From contig NZ_JHZC01000004.1 of assembly GCF_000621125.1 (NCBI RefSeq), positions 682,001 to 746,000 on the forward strand: 64,000 nt of DNA. Direction: 5' to 3'. Below, piece by piece: positions 46,137 to 55,140 of this stretch (positions are counted from its first letter, which is position 1; each line of letters opens with the position of its first letter). The position numbers and the translations under genes are program-made. The notes below the pieces were generated by a model. It saw only the letters and a program-made list of their open reading frames with translations, searched no databases and was not told where the DNA came from. Source of the stretch: Maribacter antarcticus DSM 21422. Lineage in GTDB: Bacteria > Bacteroidota > Bacteroidia > Flavobacteriales > Flavobacteriaceae.

Positions 46137-46886
46137 ATGAATAGATGGTATTGGATAGTGGCACTATTACTTGTAACAGCATGTAATGCAGAAATAAAAG
46201 AACCTACCGCACAAGAAATTATAGATAAAAGCATTGCGGCAAGTGGTGGGGAGAATTATATCACAAATGATATCTCTTTTCGTTTTCGGGATATTGCTTA
46301 CAGCGCGGAAGGCCCAGTGAATAAAAGAATTCTAAAAAGAAGCTTTGTTAAGGATAGTATCAGGATAACTGATGTGAAATCTCCTTCGGGGTTACAACGT
46401 GCAGTAAACGATAGTCTTGTAGTACTATCTGATTCAGTGGCGAATGTTTATGCCAATTCTATAAACTCCGTACATTATTTTGCATATCTGCCTTACGGAC
46501 TTAATGATGCAGCAGTAAATAAAAAGTATTTAGGCAAAGTGAAAATCCATTCAACAGCGTATCACAAAGTTGAAGTGAGCTTTGATAAAAGCGGAGGGGG
46601 TGAAGACTACGATGACATTTATGTGTACTGGTTCGATTCAAAAACATACAAGCCCACCTATTTAGCCTATGAATTCCACATAAATGGAGGCGGTCAACGC
46701 TTTAGAAAAGCATTTAATGAAAGAGTCGTGGGTGGTATCCGCTTCGTGGATTATCAGAATTATAAAAACGCGCAGTTAAATCATCAAATTCAGAGTATAG
46801 ACGAACTTTATAATCTGGGAGCCTTAGAACTACTTTCCGAAATAAAATTAGAAGACATAAGCGTTATTCCGGGCAATTACAATTAA
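46137..46886 (+). CDS. DUF6503-type lipoprotein of unknown function
   Basis: From the ATG at 46137, a 249-residue lipoprotein with signal MNRWYWIVALLLVTACNAEI and lipobox LVTAC. The body matches a LolA/LppX-like fold used by many Bacteroidota proteins: EIIDKSIAASGGENYITNDISFRFRD, KVEVSFDKSGGGEDYDDIYVYWFD, and VVGGIRFVDYQNYKN. I recall it as DUF6503. A role in carrying or sensing a lipid in the envelope is possible but not shown. Its 3' end overlaps the convergent phosphatase gene by 23 bases. Confidence 0.8.
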   Translation: MNRWYWIVALLLVTACNAEIKEPTAQEIIDKSIAASGGENYITNDISFRFRDIAYSAEGPVNKRILKRSFVKDSIRITDVKSPSGLQRAVNDSLVVLSDSVANVYANSINSVHYFAYLPYGLNDAAVNKKYLGKVKIHSTAYHKVEVSFDKSGGGEDYDDIYVYWFDSKTYKPTYLAYEFHINGGGQRFRKAFNERVVGGIRFVDYQNYKNAQLNHQIQSIDELYNLGALELLSEIKLEDISVIPGNYN

Positions 46887-47406
46887 ATACTAATTTAGAA
46901 TCAGTAGCCACACCATTAACAAGTTTCACAATAAAAAGTGTGCCATTCTCATTATCATCTAAGGCCTCGTACTTCTCATCATCCAATAACATATTAACCA
47001 TTTGTGGTGTCGTATTGCTATGCCCCACTATCAACACATTTTTATTTAGGTTTTCTATTTTCAACTGTTCCATATCTAATGTTCTAGGGTCATAATATTG
47101 AACATCTATATTGTTTTTTACGGATAAAGGGGCCGCGGTCATTGCCGTTCTGGCATAGTCGGTAGAATAGATGGCATCTATATTAGCATCTATTAATATT
47201 TCCGCCCAATGCATGGCACGTCCCAGTCCTTTTTGGTTTAATTCTGGGTCGGCATCGTCCGGATTACTTCGCAGCTTTTCTGCATGCCTTATGAGATAAA
47301 AAGTTGTAGTTACGTTATCGGCCTTAACTATGGTTGCAGGTCGTTCTTCCTTACAGGATTGTAAAAAAATAAATCCAGTAAGGAGAATTAGTTTTAGAAA
47401 CTTCAT
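46864..47406 (-). CDS. Histidine phosphatase family (SixA-like) lipoprotein
   Basis: A 180-residue envelope protein with lipoprotein signal MKFLKLILLTGFIFLQSCKE and a histidine phosphatase domain. The catalytic RHAEK is in YLIRHAEKLRSNP; the second His is in VGHSNTTPQMVNMLL. The substrate might be a phosphoester in the periplasm; nothing nearby indicates which. It overlaps the convergent DUF6503 gene by 23 bases, so the two genes share coding sequence at their ends. Confidence 0.92.
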   Translation of the reverse strand: MKFLKLILLTGFIFLQSCKEERPATIVKADNVTTTFYLIRHAEKLRSNPDDADPELNQKGLGRAMHWAEILIDANIDAIYSTDYARTAMTAAPLSVKNNIDVQYYDPRTLDMEQLKIENLNKNVLIVGHSNTTPQMVNMLLDDEKYEALDDNENGTLFIVKLVNGVATDSKLVFNCNCPE

Positions 47407-47489
47407 TTTTGTACTATTGTTTGCTATTTATAGAACTAAAAATACTCGAAAATAGTGCGTTCAGTACGCTATTTTTTGTTTTTTTGCAT

Positions 47490-49115
47490 ATGAAAAATTT
47501 TTGCGGGGCATTTCTTATCGGTTTTGTAGTTTTTGGTGTGCGTGCACAAACCGCACCTTTACCAAACGATTTTAGGCAACAGAATATTACAGAATACAAT
47601 TCCAGCCTTGTAAATCCAGCGTATGCGTTGGACCGTAATAATGCCCCCTCCGCAGCCCTATGGGCAAGATGGCAGTGGCAGACTTACGATGCCGATCCAA
47701 CCTCGATTTTCTTTAATTATACCCATAAGCTAAACGAAGAATCCGCGGTAGGTGGTGCATTTTTTCAAAATAATACGGGAATTTTCTTGAATACAGGAGC
47801 TGCTATCAACTATGCGTATGCTATTGATTTTAGTTCTAATGTGCGACTTGGAATAGGCTTAAACTTTTTTGCCTTTCAACAGAAATTGGCAGATGAGCGG
47901 CTTTTCCAGCCTAATCCCATACAAAGATTACCCGAGAACGATATGGTATTGCAGTTGGCACCAGGTTTAAATTTGCGGGTAGACAAATTTAACATTGGTT
48001 TTGTATCAGAAAACATGTTTGATTATAATCTGAGCACCAATGAGCGTAATACGAGCCCTACGGATAGAATGTTTTTCGGACTCGCTAGTTATGATATCCC
48101 AATGGAAATTTTAAACTCAGATGGTAATTCCTATTTGCGCCCTGCGGTTTATTTTAAATCGATTCCTGGGTTTGATACGCAATACGGATTTAACGCTATT
48201 TTAAGCTCCCAAAAATTTTGGGCACAAGCAGGTTATAATTCGTTTTACGGTATTTCTGCAGGTGCAGGCGGACGCTTCCTAAAACGTTTTTCCATAGGCG
48301 CCTTGGTCGAGTTTGGTACCAGTCCAGAATTGAAAGGTGTGGACCCTACTTTTGAACTGGTTACCTCTTACAGGTTTGGAAGTTTGGAAAAGGCACAGCC
48401 GCCCGAAGAGCAACTAATAGCAGAACAAAAAGAGAAAGAAAAAGCGCTTGAGGAAGAGTTAAAAATGTCCGAAGAACTTACGTCAAAAAAAGATGAAAAG
48501 GCTAAAGAACGCTCGAATAAGATAAGAGCTAAACAGTATAGGGATTCGGTTCGCCAGTCGGGTAAATATACCGATGGCGCCGTGAAGGAATCTAAAAGAG
48601 ACCTTAGACGTAAAGCTGACTCTATTAACAGGGCCAATCAGGCCTTGGTCTTTCGGAAAATGGTTGCCCAGAAAAGGCAAAAGAGACAAGATTCCATAAA
48701 CGTTATTGAAAAAGCTCGTGAAGAGGCTATTGCCTTGAATGTGCAGCGACAACAGGATTCCTTAAACCAGATTGCCAATACTAAGGCCGAAGCAGAACGC
48801 TTGGTACTGAAGAACGAAGTTGTAATACCAAAACCGGGCGAACGCTATGAGGAAGTAACTAAACAAGGAAATCTAGAACCAGGCTACTATTTAATCGCCA
48901 ATGTTTTCGGAACAAAGCGCTATTTTGATGCCTTTATGGGAGATATGAAAAAGAGGGGGATTTCCGCAGGTTCTTTCTACAGGGAGACCAATAAGTACAA
49001 CTATGTCTATCTTGGTCGATACACTTCTATAGCCGACGCAAGAAAGGCTAGAGAGTCCAAACTTGACGGTAAGTACCAAGAAAAAACATGGATTTTTAGA
49101 GTTACTGGTGAATAG
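47490..49115 (+). CDS. PorP/SprF-family outer-membrane protein with coiled coil and SPOR-like C-terminus
   Basis: From the ATG at 47490 the protein has 541 residues. Signal peptide KNFCGAFLIGFVVFGVRAQT. Residues about 25-300 form the PorP/SprF beta-barrel domain: PLPNDFRQQNITEYNSSLVNPAYALDRN, GGAFFQNNTGIF and YGFNAILSSQKFWAQAGYN. A charged coiled coil spans about 315-430 (EKEKALEEELKMSEELTSKK and further). A C-terminal SPOR-like module (PGYYLIANVFGTKRYFDAFM to ending KTWIFRVTG) follows. PorP/SprF proteins help type IX secretion place adhesins on the cell surface; the added SPOR-like part may contact peptidoglycan. Ends before an MscS-type gene. Confidence 0.88.
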   Translation: MKNFCGAFLIGFVVFGVRAQTAPLPNDFRQQNITEYNSSLVNPAYALDRNNAPSAALWARWQWQTYDADPTSIFFNYTHKLNEESAVGGAFFQNNTGIFLNTGAAINYAYAIDFSSNVRLGIGLNFFAFQQKLADERLFQPNPIQRLPENDMVLQLAPGLNLRVDKFNIGFVSENMFDYNLSTNERNTSPTDRMFFGLASYDIPMEILNSDGNSYLRPAVYFKSIPGFDTQYGFNAILSSQKFWAQAGYNSFYGISAGAGGRFLKRFSIGALVEFGTSPELKGVDPTFELVTSYRFGSLEKAQPPEEQLIAEQKEKEKALEEELKMSEELTSKKDEKAKERSNKIRAKQYRDSVRQSGKYTDGAVKESKRDLRRKADSINRANQALVFRKMVAQKRQKRQDSINVIEKAREEAIALNVQRQQDSLNQIANTKAEAERLVLKNEVVIPKPGERYEEVTKQGNLEPGYYLIANVFGTKRYFDAFMGDMKKRGISAGSFYRETNKYNYVYLGRYTSIADARKARESKLDGKYQEKTWIFRVTGE

Positions 49116-49268
49116 TATTTCCTAACAAGTTTAACTATGTCGATTTCATTTGTAGCAGCGGATTTTTAAGGAACCCTAGTTACTGGGAAGTATTACAACT
49201 TCGCTGTAATTGCAATGTGTATAACCGGAATAGTATTAAAAACTCTGTTTTAATTCCTTCGAGTGCCT

Positions 49269-49276
49269 TATTTTTG
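49269..49276 (+). promoter_or_regulatory. Candidate -7 element upstream of the MscS gene
   Basis: TATTTTTG matches TAnnTTTG and lies 22 bases before the ATG at 49299. No good -33 TTG is visible. It indicates the channel gene, although broken, still has a promoter, and menB downstream may depend on it. Confidence 0.4.
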
Positions 49277-49298
49277 TGAGACACTTATTACACTGACC

Positions 49299-50129
49299 AT
49301 GAATAAAGTTGAACACTACGCTCAGCTCATACTAGATAATGTTGTTTTCTTCGCCCCAAGGATATTGGCAGCAATCTTCGTTTTATGGATAGGTTTCAAG
49401 CTGCTTAAAAAATTGGACCTTTTATTGTCCAAGAACTTAGAGCGACTGCGTATTTCCGATACCATGCGGCCGTTTACCATTTTGTTGTTGGTTCCTGTAC
49501 TAAAGATTATTTTAGTTTGGATAGCAGTCTCCATTCTTGGCGTACAGCTATCCGAATTGGTTATGGTGGTAGCCGCTATGAGTTTTGCGATAGGACTCCT
49601 TCTGCAAGGACGTTTGGGTAATTTTGCTTCCGGTATTTTAATGCTTTGTCTAAAATGCTATAAGGCCCACAATTGGATTCAGATTGATAATAAATTTGGA
49701 AAGCTAGAGGGAATTGGAATTTTCAATACCCTATTGGCAACCCCGAAAAATAAGACACTTAGTGTTCCAAATACAAAAATAAAGGACAGCCTAGTAACCC
49801 GTTTTTCTAAAAATGGTTTGGTTCGTTTAGAGCTGAATACTCATATTCCATATGCTGAATATTTTTCCAAAGTACGGGGTATGATAACTACAGTACGCGC
49901 CAATACTCCCGTAACGATTAATGGTTTAGCAACAGAAATAGGAATCAAAAACTTTTATAGTCATAATATCACACTAGCTATTCGCCCTTATGTTTTATCT
50001 GATAATTAATGGGAAGGTACTTTTGAAGTCCATAAGGCTATTAAACAGGTCTTTCATGAAAATAACATGAGCGTGACGTATTTTGAAGGAATTGAGCTGG
50101 GAAGCATCGAGAAACAAGTCCCCAATTAA
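49299..50129 (+). pseudogene. MscS-family mechanosensitive channel, interrupted by an in-frame TAA
   Basis: From ATG 49299 the frame encodes an MscS-type channel: two membrane helices, then the pore helix VVAAMSFAIGLLLQGRLGNFASGILMLCLK, and the cytosolic beta domain. The frame stops at TAA 50007-50009 after VLSDN. Without any frameshift the codons continue as WEGTFEVHKAIKQVF to a second TAA at 50127-50129. WE followed by a short amphipathic helix is the normal end of this family, so a Tyr codon has probably become TAA. The truncated product of 236 residues lacks about 39 residues of the C-terminal domain. It could be partly functional, nonfunctional, or a base-call error. Confidence 0.82.
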
Positions 50130-50141
50130 AAAAACAATTAT

Positions 50142-50984
50142 ATGAAAAGTCCAAATTGGCAAACCGCCATAGAATTCGAAGATATTACGTACAAAAAGTG
50201 CGATGGGGTTGCCCGTATTGCATTCAACAGGCCCAATGTGCGCAATGCCTTTAGACCGAGCACTACTAGCGAACTTATAAAAGCTTTTTTTGATGCCCAA
50301 GAGGATACTTCTATTGGTGTGGTATTGTTATCTGGCGAAGGGCCATCGACTAAAGACGGAATTTGGTCTTTTTGCAGTGGAGGCGATCAAAAGGCTAGGG
50401 GAGAGAAAGGATATGTTGGTACAGACGGTCAACATCGTTTAAATATATTGGAAGTACAGCGGATGATTCGTTTTATGCCGAAAGTAGTTATTGCCGTTGT
50501 TCCGGGGTGGGCGGTTGGTGGTGGACATAGTTTGCACGTCGTCTGTGATATGACCTTGGCCAGCAAAGAACATGCTATTTTTAAGCAGACCGATGCCGAT
50601 GTAGCCAGTTTTGACGGTGGCTACGGATCTGCATATTTGGCAAAAATGGTAGGACAGAAAAAAGCGCGGGAGATTTTCTTTTTGGGTCGAAACTATTCCG
50701 CACAGGATGCTTTTGAAATGGGGATGGTGAATGCCGTTGTCCCGCACGACGATTTGGAAGACACCGCTTTTGAATGGGCACAGGAGATACTGGAGAAATC
50801 TCCAACGGCAATCAAAATGCTAAAGTTTTCTATGAATTTAACGGATGACGGTATGGTAGGGCAGCAAGTATTTGCAGGAGAGGCCACTCGTTTAGCCTAT
50901 ATGACCGAGGAAGCTAAAGAAGGTAGAAATGCCTTTTTAGAGAAGCGGAAGCCTGATTTTGGTAAGGATACATGGCTGCCTTAG
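50142..50984 (+). CDS. menB: 1,4-dihydroxy-2-naphthoyl-CoA synthase
   Basis: Closes the naphthoate ring in menaquinone synthesis; crotonase fold. Visible hallmarks are RIAFNRPNVRNAFRP, FCSGGDQKARG, GWAVGGGHSLHVVCDMT (oxyanion hole), QTDADVASFDGGYG with the conserved Asp, and MGMVNAVVPH. At 280 residues it is standard. The start is 12 bases after the end of the interrupted MscS gene, so transcription may come from that promoter. Other men genes are not in the window; the linkage to a channel is not obviously functional. Confidence 0.97.
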   Translation: MKSPNWQTAIEFEDITYKKCDGVARIAFNRPNVRNAFRPSTTSELIKAFFDAQEDTSIGVVLLSGEGPSTKDGIWSFCSGGDQKARGEKGYVGTDGQHRLNILEVQRMIRFMPKVVIAVVPGWAVGGGHSLHVVCDMTLASKEHAIFKQTDADVASFDGGYGSAYLAKMVGQKKAREIFFLGRNYSAQDAFEMGMVNAVVPHDDLEDTAFEWAQEILEKSPTAIKMLKFSMNLTDDGMVGQQVFAGEATRLAYMTEEAKEGRNAFLEKRKPDFGKDTWLP

Positions 50985-51081
50985 GTTTACGCCGAAAAGA
51001 AGGAAAGTCGATACGATTAATGAGATTTTAGGGTTGTAGTGCCCGTTTTAGAACAGCAGAATGTAAAACAGAACATAAACG

Positions 51082-52437
51082 ATGAAGGATAGTATTTTAA
51101 TTAAGAATACAACTATTGTAAACGAAGGAAAAGCATTTGTTGCAGATGTACTTTTGGCTAACGGATGTATTCAACAAATCGGGAATATTGATGGTGAACC
51201 AAACCACAACATAATAGATGGAACGGGTAAACACCTATTCCCAGGAATCATTGACGGTCAAGTCCACTTTAGAGACCCAGGACTAACGCACAAGGGAGAT
51301 TTATATACTGAAAGTAAAGCAGCTATTGCAGGTGGAGTTACTTCTTTTATTGATATGCCAAATACAGTTCCCAATATTTTAACCGTTGAAAGCCTAAAGG
51401 AAAAGTATGAAATTGCCTCAAAAAAATCCTTGGCCAATTATTCGTTCTTCCTTGGTGTAAATGGAGATAATATTGACGAGGTTTCAAAAATGGACACCAG
51501 CCAGTTTATAGGCGTTTCTGATGACGGGTTGTATTTTACCAAAAAGGGAAATCTACTTGCGGACAATCCAGAGACAATGGAAAAGCTATTTGCTAATTGT
51601 AAATCCATTATTGCCATTCATTCTGAAAAAGAGGAGATAGTAGAAGCCAACGAAGAGGCTTTTAGAGAAAAATATGGCGATGCTATTCCTGCAAAGTTTC
51701 ATCCAATAATTAGAAGTACGGAAGGCTGTTATGAAGCAACCAAACGAGCTATTGAATTGGCAAAAAAACACAGTGCTAGATTACATATTCTACATTTAAC
51801 CACGGAAGCTGAAACACACTTATTTCAGAACGATATTCCGCTGCAAGAGAAAAAAATAACCACTGAAGTTTCCGTACATCACCTCTGGTTTTCAGACAAA
51901 GACTATGAACGATTAGGGATGCTGATTAAATGGAATCCGGCCATAAAAACAGAACAGGATAAACAAGGCTTGTTAAAAGCACTACTTGATGATAGAATAG
52001 ATATTATAACCACCGACCACGCACCGCATACGATAGAAGAAAAACAAAAGCCCTATTTTCAATCGATGTCAGGGGCTCCAATGGTGCAGCACACGCTAAA
52101 TTGTATGCTGGAGTTTTATAAAAAAGGTCACATTTCATTGGAGAAAATAGTCGAAAAAATGTGCCACAATCCAGCTATTCTCTATAGGATGACGAAAAGA
52201 GGATTTATACGGGAAGGGTATTATGCAGACTTGACCTTGGTGGATTTGAATAGCGAGTGGGTCGTTGCTAAAGACAACCTACTTTATAAATGCGGTTGGT
52301 CACCATTGGAGGGCACAAGATTTCAAACAAAAATCGAACAAACATTTGTGAACGGAAATTTAGTGCTTGATAATGGAGTTTGGAATGAAACCATAAGAGG
52401 TATGGCATTGGATTTTACAAAAGAAAATGAACATTAA
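51082..52437 (+). CDS. pyrC: Dihydroorotase
   Basis: A 451-residue amidohydrolase that cyclises carbamoyl-aspartate in pyrimidine synthesis. FPGIIDGQVHFRDPG is the metal and substrate region; the usual first His of the HxH pair is Gln here (QVH), as I recall for other Bacteroidota. Further motifs: GGVTSFIDMPNT, SEGCYEATKRAIELAKKH, and IITTDHAPHT (metal/catalytic Asp with His). C-terminal LTLVDLNSEWVV is the usual end. It precedes the DUF6671 gene by 15 bases. Confidence 0.95.
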   Translation: MKDSILIKNTTIVNEGKAFVADVLLANGCIQQIGNIDGEPNHNIIDGTGKHLFPGIIDGQVHFRDPGLTHKGDLYTESKAAIAGGVTSFIDMPNTVPNILTVESLKEKYEIASKKSLANYSFFLGVNGDNIDEVSKMDTSQFIGVSDDGLYFTKKGNLLADNPETMEKLFANCKSIIAIHSEKEEIVEANEEAFREKYGDAIPAKFHPIIRSTEGCYEATKRAIELAKKHSARLHILHLTTEAETHLFQNDIPLQEKKITTEVSVHHLWFSDKDYERLGMLIKWNPAIKTEQDKQGLLKALLDDRIDIITTDHAPHTIEEKQKPYFQSMSGAPMVQHTLNCMLEFYKKGHISLEKIVEKMCHNPAILYRMTKRGFIREGYYADLTLVDLNSEWVVAKDNLLYKCGWSPLEGTRFQTKIEQTFVNGNLVLDNGVWNETIRGMALDFTKENEH

Positions 52438-52452
52438 AAGTACCAATCTGTC

Positions 52453-53289
52453 ATGTTCAAGGGTAGAAATTTAGTAATAGCCACAAAACATGAAAAGGAG
52501 AAAGTAATCGCACCACTCTTGGAAAGAGCGTTAGGGGTCATTTGCTTTGTGCAGGAAGGTTTCGATACGGATACTCTTGGTACTTTTACAGGAGAGATTG
52601 AAAGAGAAGAAGACCCTATATCCACTGCAAGACAAAAATGTTTAACAGCAATGGAACTCAGTAATTGTGATTTAGGAATAGCAAGTGAAGGTTCCTTTGG
52701 GGCTCACCCATCAATATTTTTTGCAAGTGCGGATGATGAGTTTTTAATATTTATTGATAAAAAAAACAACCTAGAGATTATTGCTAGAGAACTGAGTATG
52801 GAAACCAATTTTAATGGTAAAGAAATTGAAACAGAAAAGGAGCTGTTTGACTTTGCCGAATCAGTAAAATTTCCTTCTCACGGACTCATACTGCGTAAAT
52901 CAAAAAATGACAATAGTGTTATAATCAAAGGGATAACCGATACCATAAAATTAAAAGAAGCTTTCCAAAAACTGATTGACAAGTCCAATACGGTTTACGC
53001 GGAAACCGATATGAGAGCATTGCATAATCCAAGCCGGATGACAGTAATCGAAAATGCGACGAAAAAATTGGTTGATCAGATAAACTCTTGTTGTCCCCAA
53101 TGCAATGTTCCAGGTTTTGGAGTTACAGCAATAAACAAAGGGTTGGCATGTAGTTTGTGTGGCTCACCCACCAACGCTACTTTGAGTTTTATTTGTAAAT
53201 GCCAAAAATGTGATTTCAAAAGAGAAGATATATATCCTCATAAAAAAACAACTGAAGATCCAATGTATTGCGACTATTGTAATCCGTAA
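52453..53289 (+). CDS. DUF6671-type protein with C-terminal zinc-binding cysteines
   Basis: A 278-residue soluble protein. The N-terminal domain reads GRNLVIATKHEKEKVIAPLL and SNCDLGIASEGSFGAHPSIFF. A nucleotide-like middle has PSHGLILRKSKNDNSV. The C-terminus carries several Cys pairs (CPQC, CSLCG, CKCQKC, CDYC), suggesting two zinc ribbons. I recall this as DUF6671; the reaction is unknown. It follows dihydroorotase by 15 bases and is probably co-transcribed, so a role near nucleotide or RNA metabolism is possible. Confidence 0.78.
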   Translation: MFKGRNLVIATKHEKEKVIAPLLERALGVICFVQEGFDTDTLGTFTGEIEREEDPISTARQKCLTAMELSNCDLGIASEGSFGAHPSIFFASADDEFLIFIDKKNNLEIIARELSMETNFNGKEIETEKELFDFAESVKFPSHGLILRKSKNDNSVIIKGITDTIKLKEAFQKLIDKSNTVYAETDMRALHNPSRMTVIENATKKLVDQINSCCPQCNVPGFGVTAINKGLACSLCGSPTNATLSFICKCQKCDFKREDIYPHKKTTEDPMYCDYCNP

Positions 53290-53759
53290 TTATTCTAAAA
53301 AAACTGAAATGATAAACCGACAATAGAACGGAAAAAATGATAGGAATTACTAAGAATTCGTAAGGCCGGTAAGGCTTAATAGTTAACAGTAGTTTACTGT
53401 AACTAAAGGAAAAGGCTTCTTAAACTAAAAAGAGTCCAATCTGTGAAGACTAGACTCTTTTACGAGAACACTATATGAAAATGAAAAATTTTAATTCGTT
53501 TTTGTTACACTGTAAATATAGGGTAGGAGTTCAGGTTTGAGAAAGAATTGTTGTGAACCTAGGGTATTTTGTGGTGTAGGGGATAAAGCGTAGTATTTAC
53601 CGTTAAAAAGAGGGGCAATATAAGCTTAAACTAAGAATCGGGTAGGAATCAGACAAGAGGTTATCTAGGTACTGCTGCTTTCAAGCTGGGGTAATTAAAT
53701 AACTCAAATTTTGTTGTTTTTCAGGCTATTAGCTAAATAAATAGTGTCTCCTGATTCTC
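53290..53759. other. Gene-free stretch between convergent genes
   Basis: No coding sequence is supported. It contains the terminator at 53428-53461 and otherwise AT-rich sequence with no family match I recognise. Several short G-rich segments (around 53520-53600 and 53690) have no obvious function. Confidence 0.5.
53428..53461 (+). terminator. Intrinsic terminator after DUF6671
   Basis: A perfect 9-base inverted repeat, AAAAGAGTC at 53428-53436 and GACTCTTTT at 53453-53461, encloses a 16-base loop and ends in T residues. It lies 139 bases beyond the DUF6671 stop and can also act on the minus strand from the serine hydrolase. Confidence 0.6.
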
Positions 53760-55094
53760 CTAGTTAACTGATGCACAAATTTCACTTAAAAATTTATTGA
53801 TATCAAATTCAGGGTCTTCAGCCAGGCCGGTACGAACCACGACTAGGTCTTTTGACGGGATTACAAAAACATACTGACCTTGAAATCCGTTAGCAGAATA
53901 CATATCTCTAGGCACATCCGGAAACTTACCGCCAGAATTTAACCAGAAATGCGCTCCGTACACGCCATCAGAATGTGCGGTAGGAGTTGTTATATAATCG
54001 ACCCAATCTTCGGAAAACAACCGTTCTCCGTTCCACATACCTTTGTTTAGATACAAAAGCCCAAATTTTGCCCAGTCTCGTGTATTAGCCCATCCATAGG
54101 AAGACCCCACAAAATTTCCGTCCATATCCGTCTCTAATAGCATGGAGTGCATCCCTATTTTATCAATTAAATTGGTATAGGGAAAATCTAGATAGTCTTG
54201 GTGTGTTTGAAACTGGTCGCGCAGTATGCCGGACAATAGATTGCTTGTTCCAGAGGAATAATTCCATATTTCAGTAGGTATAGCAATCGATTTTTTCTTG
54301 GCTTGTACTAATGTCATATCCGAATCTAGAAATAGCATTTGTGTAACATCTGAAATCTTGGTGTAGTCCTCTTCCCAAGCCAACCCGCTCTGCATTCGCA
54401 ATAAATGGTCTAGGGTGATGCCGATTTTAGTGTTTTTCATTCGTATGTCATTGGCAAAGGGTCGATAATCCATAGAGATTTTCTCTTGGTGTTCCAAAAT
54501 ACCATACAGCGTAGCCAAAACACTTTTGGTCATAGACCATCCTAAAATCGGGGTTTCCTTTGTAAAACCTGCACTATAGTTTTCTAATATAATTTCATTC
54601 TTGTACGCAATGAGAACCGTTCGGGTTTTCTGAGTTTCGTAATTGGCAAAAGCGTTGCTTACTGCTTGGTTAACTTGGTCATAATTAATATTCCCAAAAA
54701 CGGTGTCTTTTATCCCTGCGTTTCCAAAGGGGAAAGGTCTTTTATTAAGTAATGTACTTCGTTTTGGTAGCAGTAGTTTTTGTGATTTATCGTAGTCTTT
54801 AGTAATCAATACACAACCCAAACCCTCCCGGTAAATACTTTCCCGAGGCATAAGTCCATAAACGGAACTAATTATAGAAGTGCTATTGACCGCTTCCAAA
54901 CTAGCCAGTTTTACCAAAGGCATATCATTATCCTTTTCCTGAATATCGGTCAATGCTCTGTTGGCAATAAAATGGTTGGAAGCCGTGTTTTTAGCGGAAT
55001 AACCAGAGATGAGATTTAGTTTAGGGTAGTTCTTCCAAGCTATAAAACCTATAAGTGCTACTATAATCGGGAGAAGGAACTTTATCTTTTTCAA
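53760..55094 (-). CDS. Beta-lactamase-family serine hydrolase
   Basis: A 444-residue exported protein. N-terminal anchor KIKFLLPIIVALIGFIAW; the hydrolase domain has the SxxK motif in GWSMTKSVLATLYG (Ser and Lys), YSSGTSNLLSG as the YxS-type motif, and a late GAHFWLNSGGKF. It belongs to the serine beta-lactamase-like/penicillin-binding class C family (PF00144), whose members are esterases, D-aminopeptidases or carboxypeptidases; the substrate is unknown and it should not be read as an antibiotic resistance gene. It is divergent from the pirin remnant. Confidence 0.92.
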   Translation of the reverse strand: MKKIKFLLPIIVALIGFIAWKNYPKLNLISGYSAKNTASNHFIANRALTDIQEKDNDMPLVKLASLEAVNSTSIISSVYGLMPRESIYREGLGCVLITKDYDKSQKLLLPKRSTLLNKRPFPFGNAGIKDTVFGNINYDQVNQAVSNAFANYETQKTRTVLIAYKNEIILENYSAGFTKETPILGWSMTKSVLATLYGILEHQEKISMDYRPFANDIRMKNTKIGITLDHLLRMQSGLAWEEDYTKISDVTQMLFLDSDMTLVQAKKKSIAIPTEIWNYSSGTSNLLSGILRDQFQTHQDYLDFPYTNLIDKIGMHSMLLETDMDGNFVGSSYGWANTRDWAKFGLLYLNKGMWNGERLFSEDWVDYITTPTAHSDGVYGAHFWLNSGGKFPDVPRDMYSANGFQGQYVFVIPSKDLVVVRTGLAEDPEFDINKFLSEICASVN

Positions 55095-55140
55095 TGTATT
55101 TTAAATTATCATTTTTGTAAATTTAACAAAAAATGTAATC

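Noticed and set aside
53760-55094. Antibiotic-resistance beta-lactamase
   Set aside because: The gene belongs to the broad PF00144 serine-hydrolase family; the SxxK motif alone does not indicate penicillin hydrolysis.
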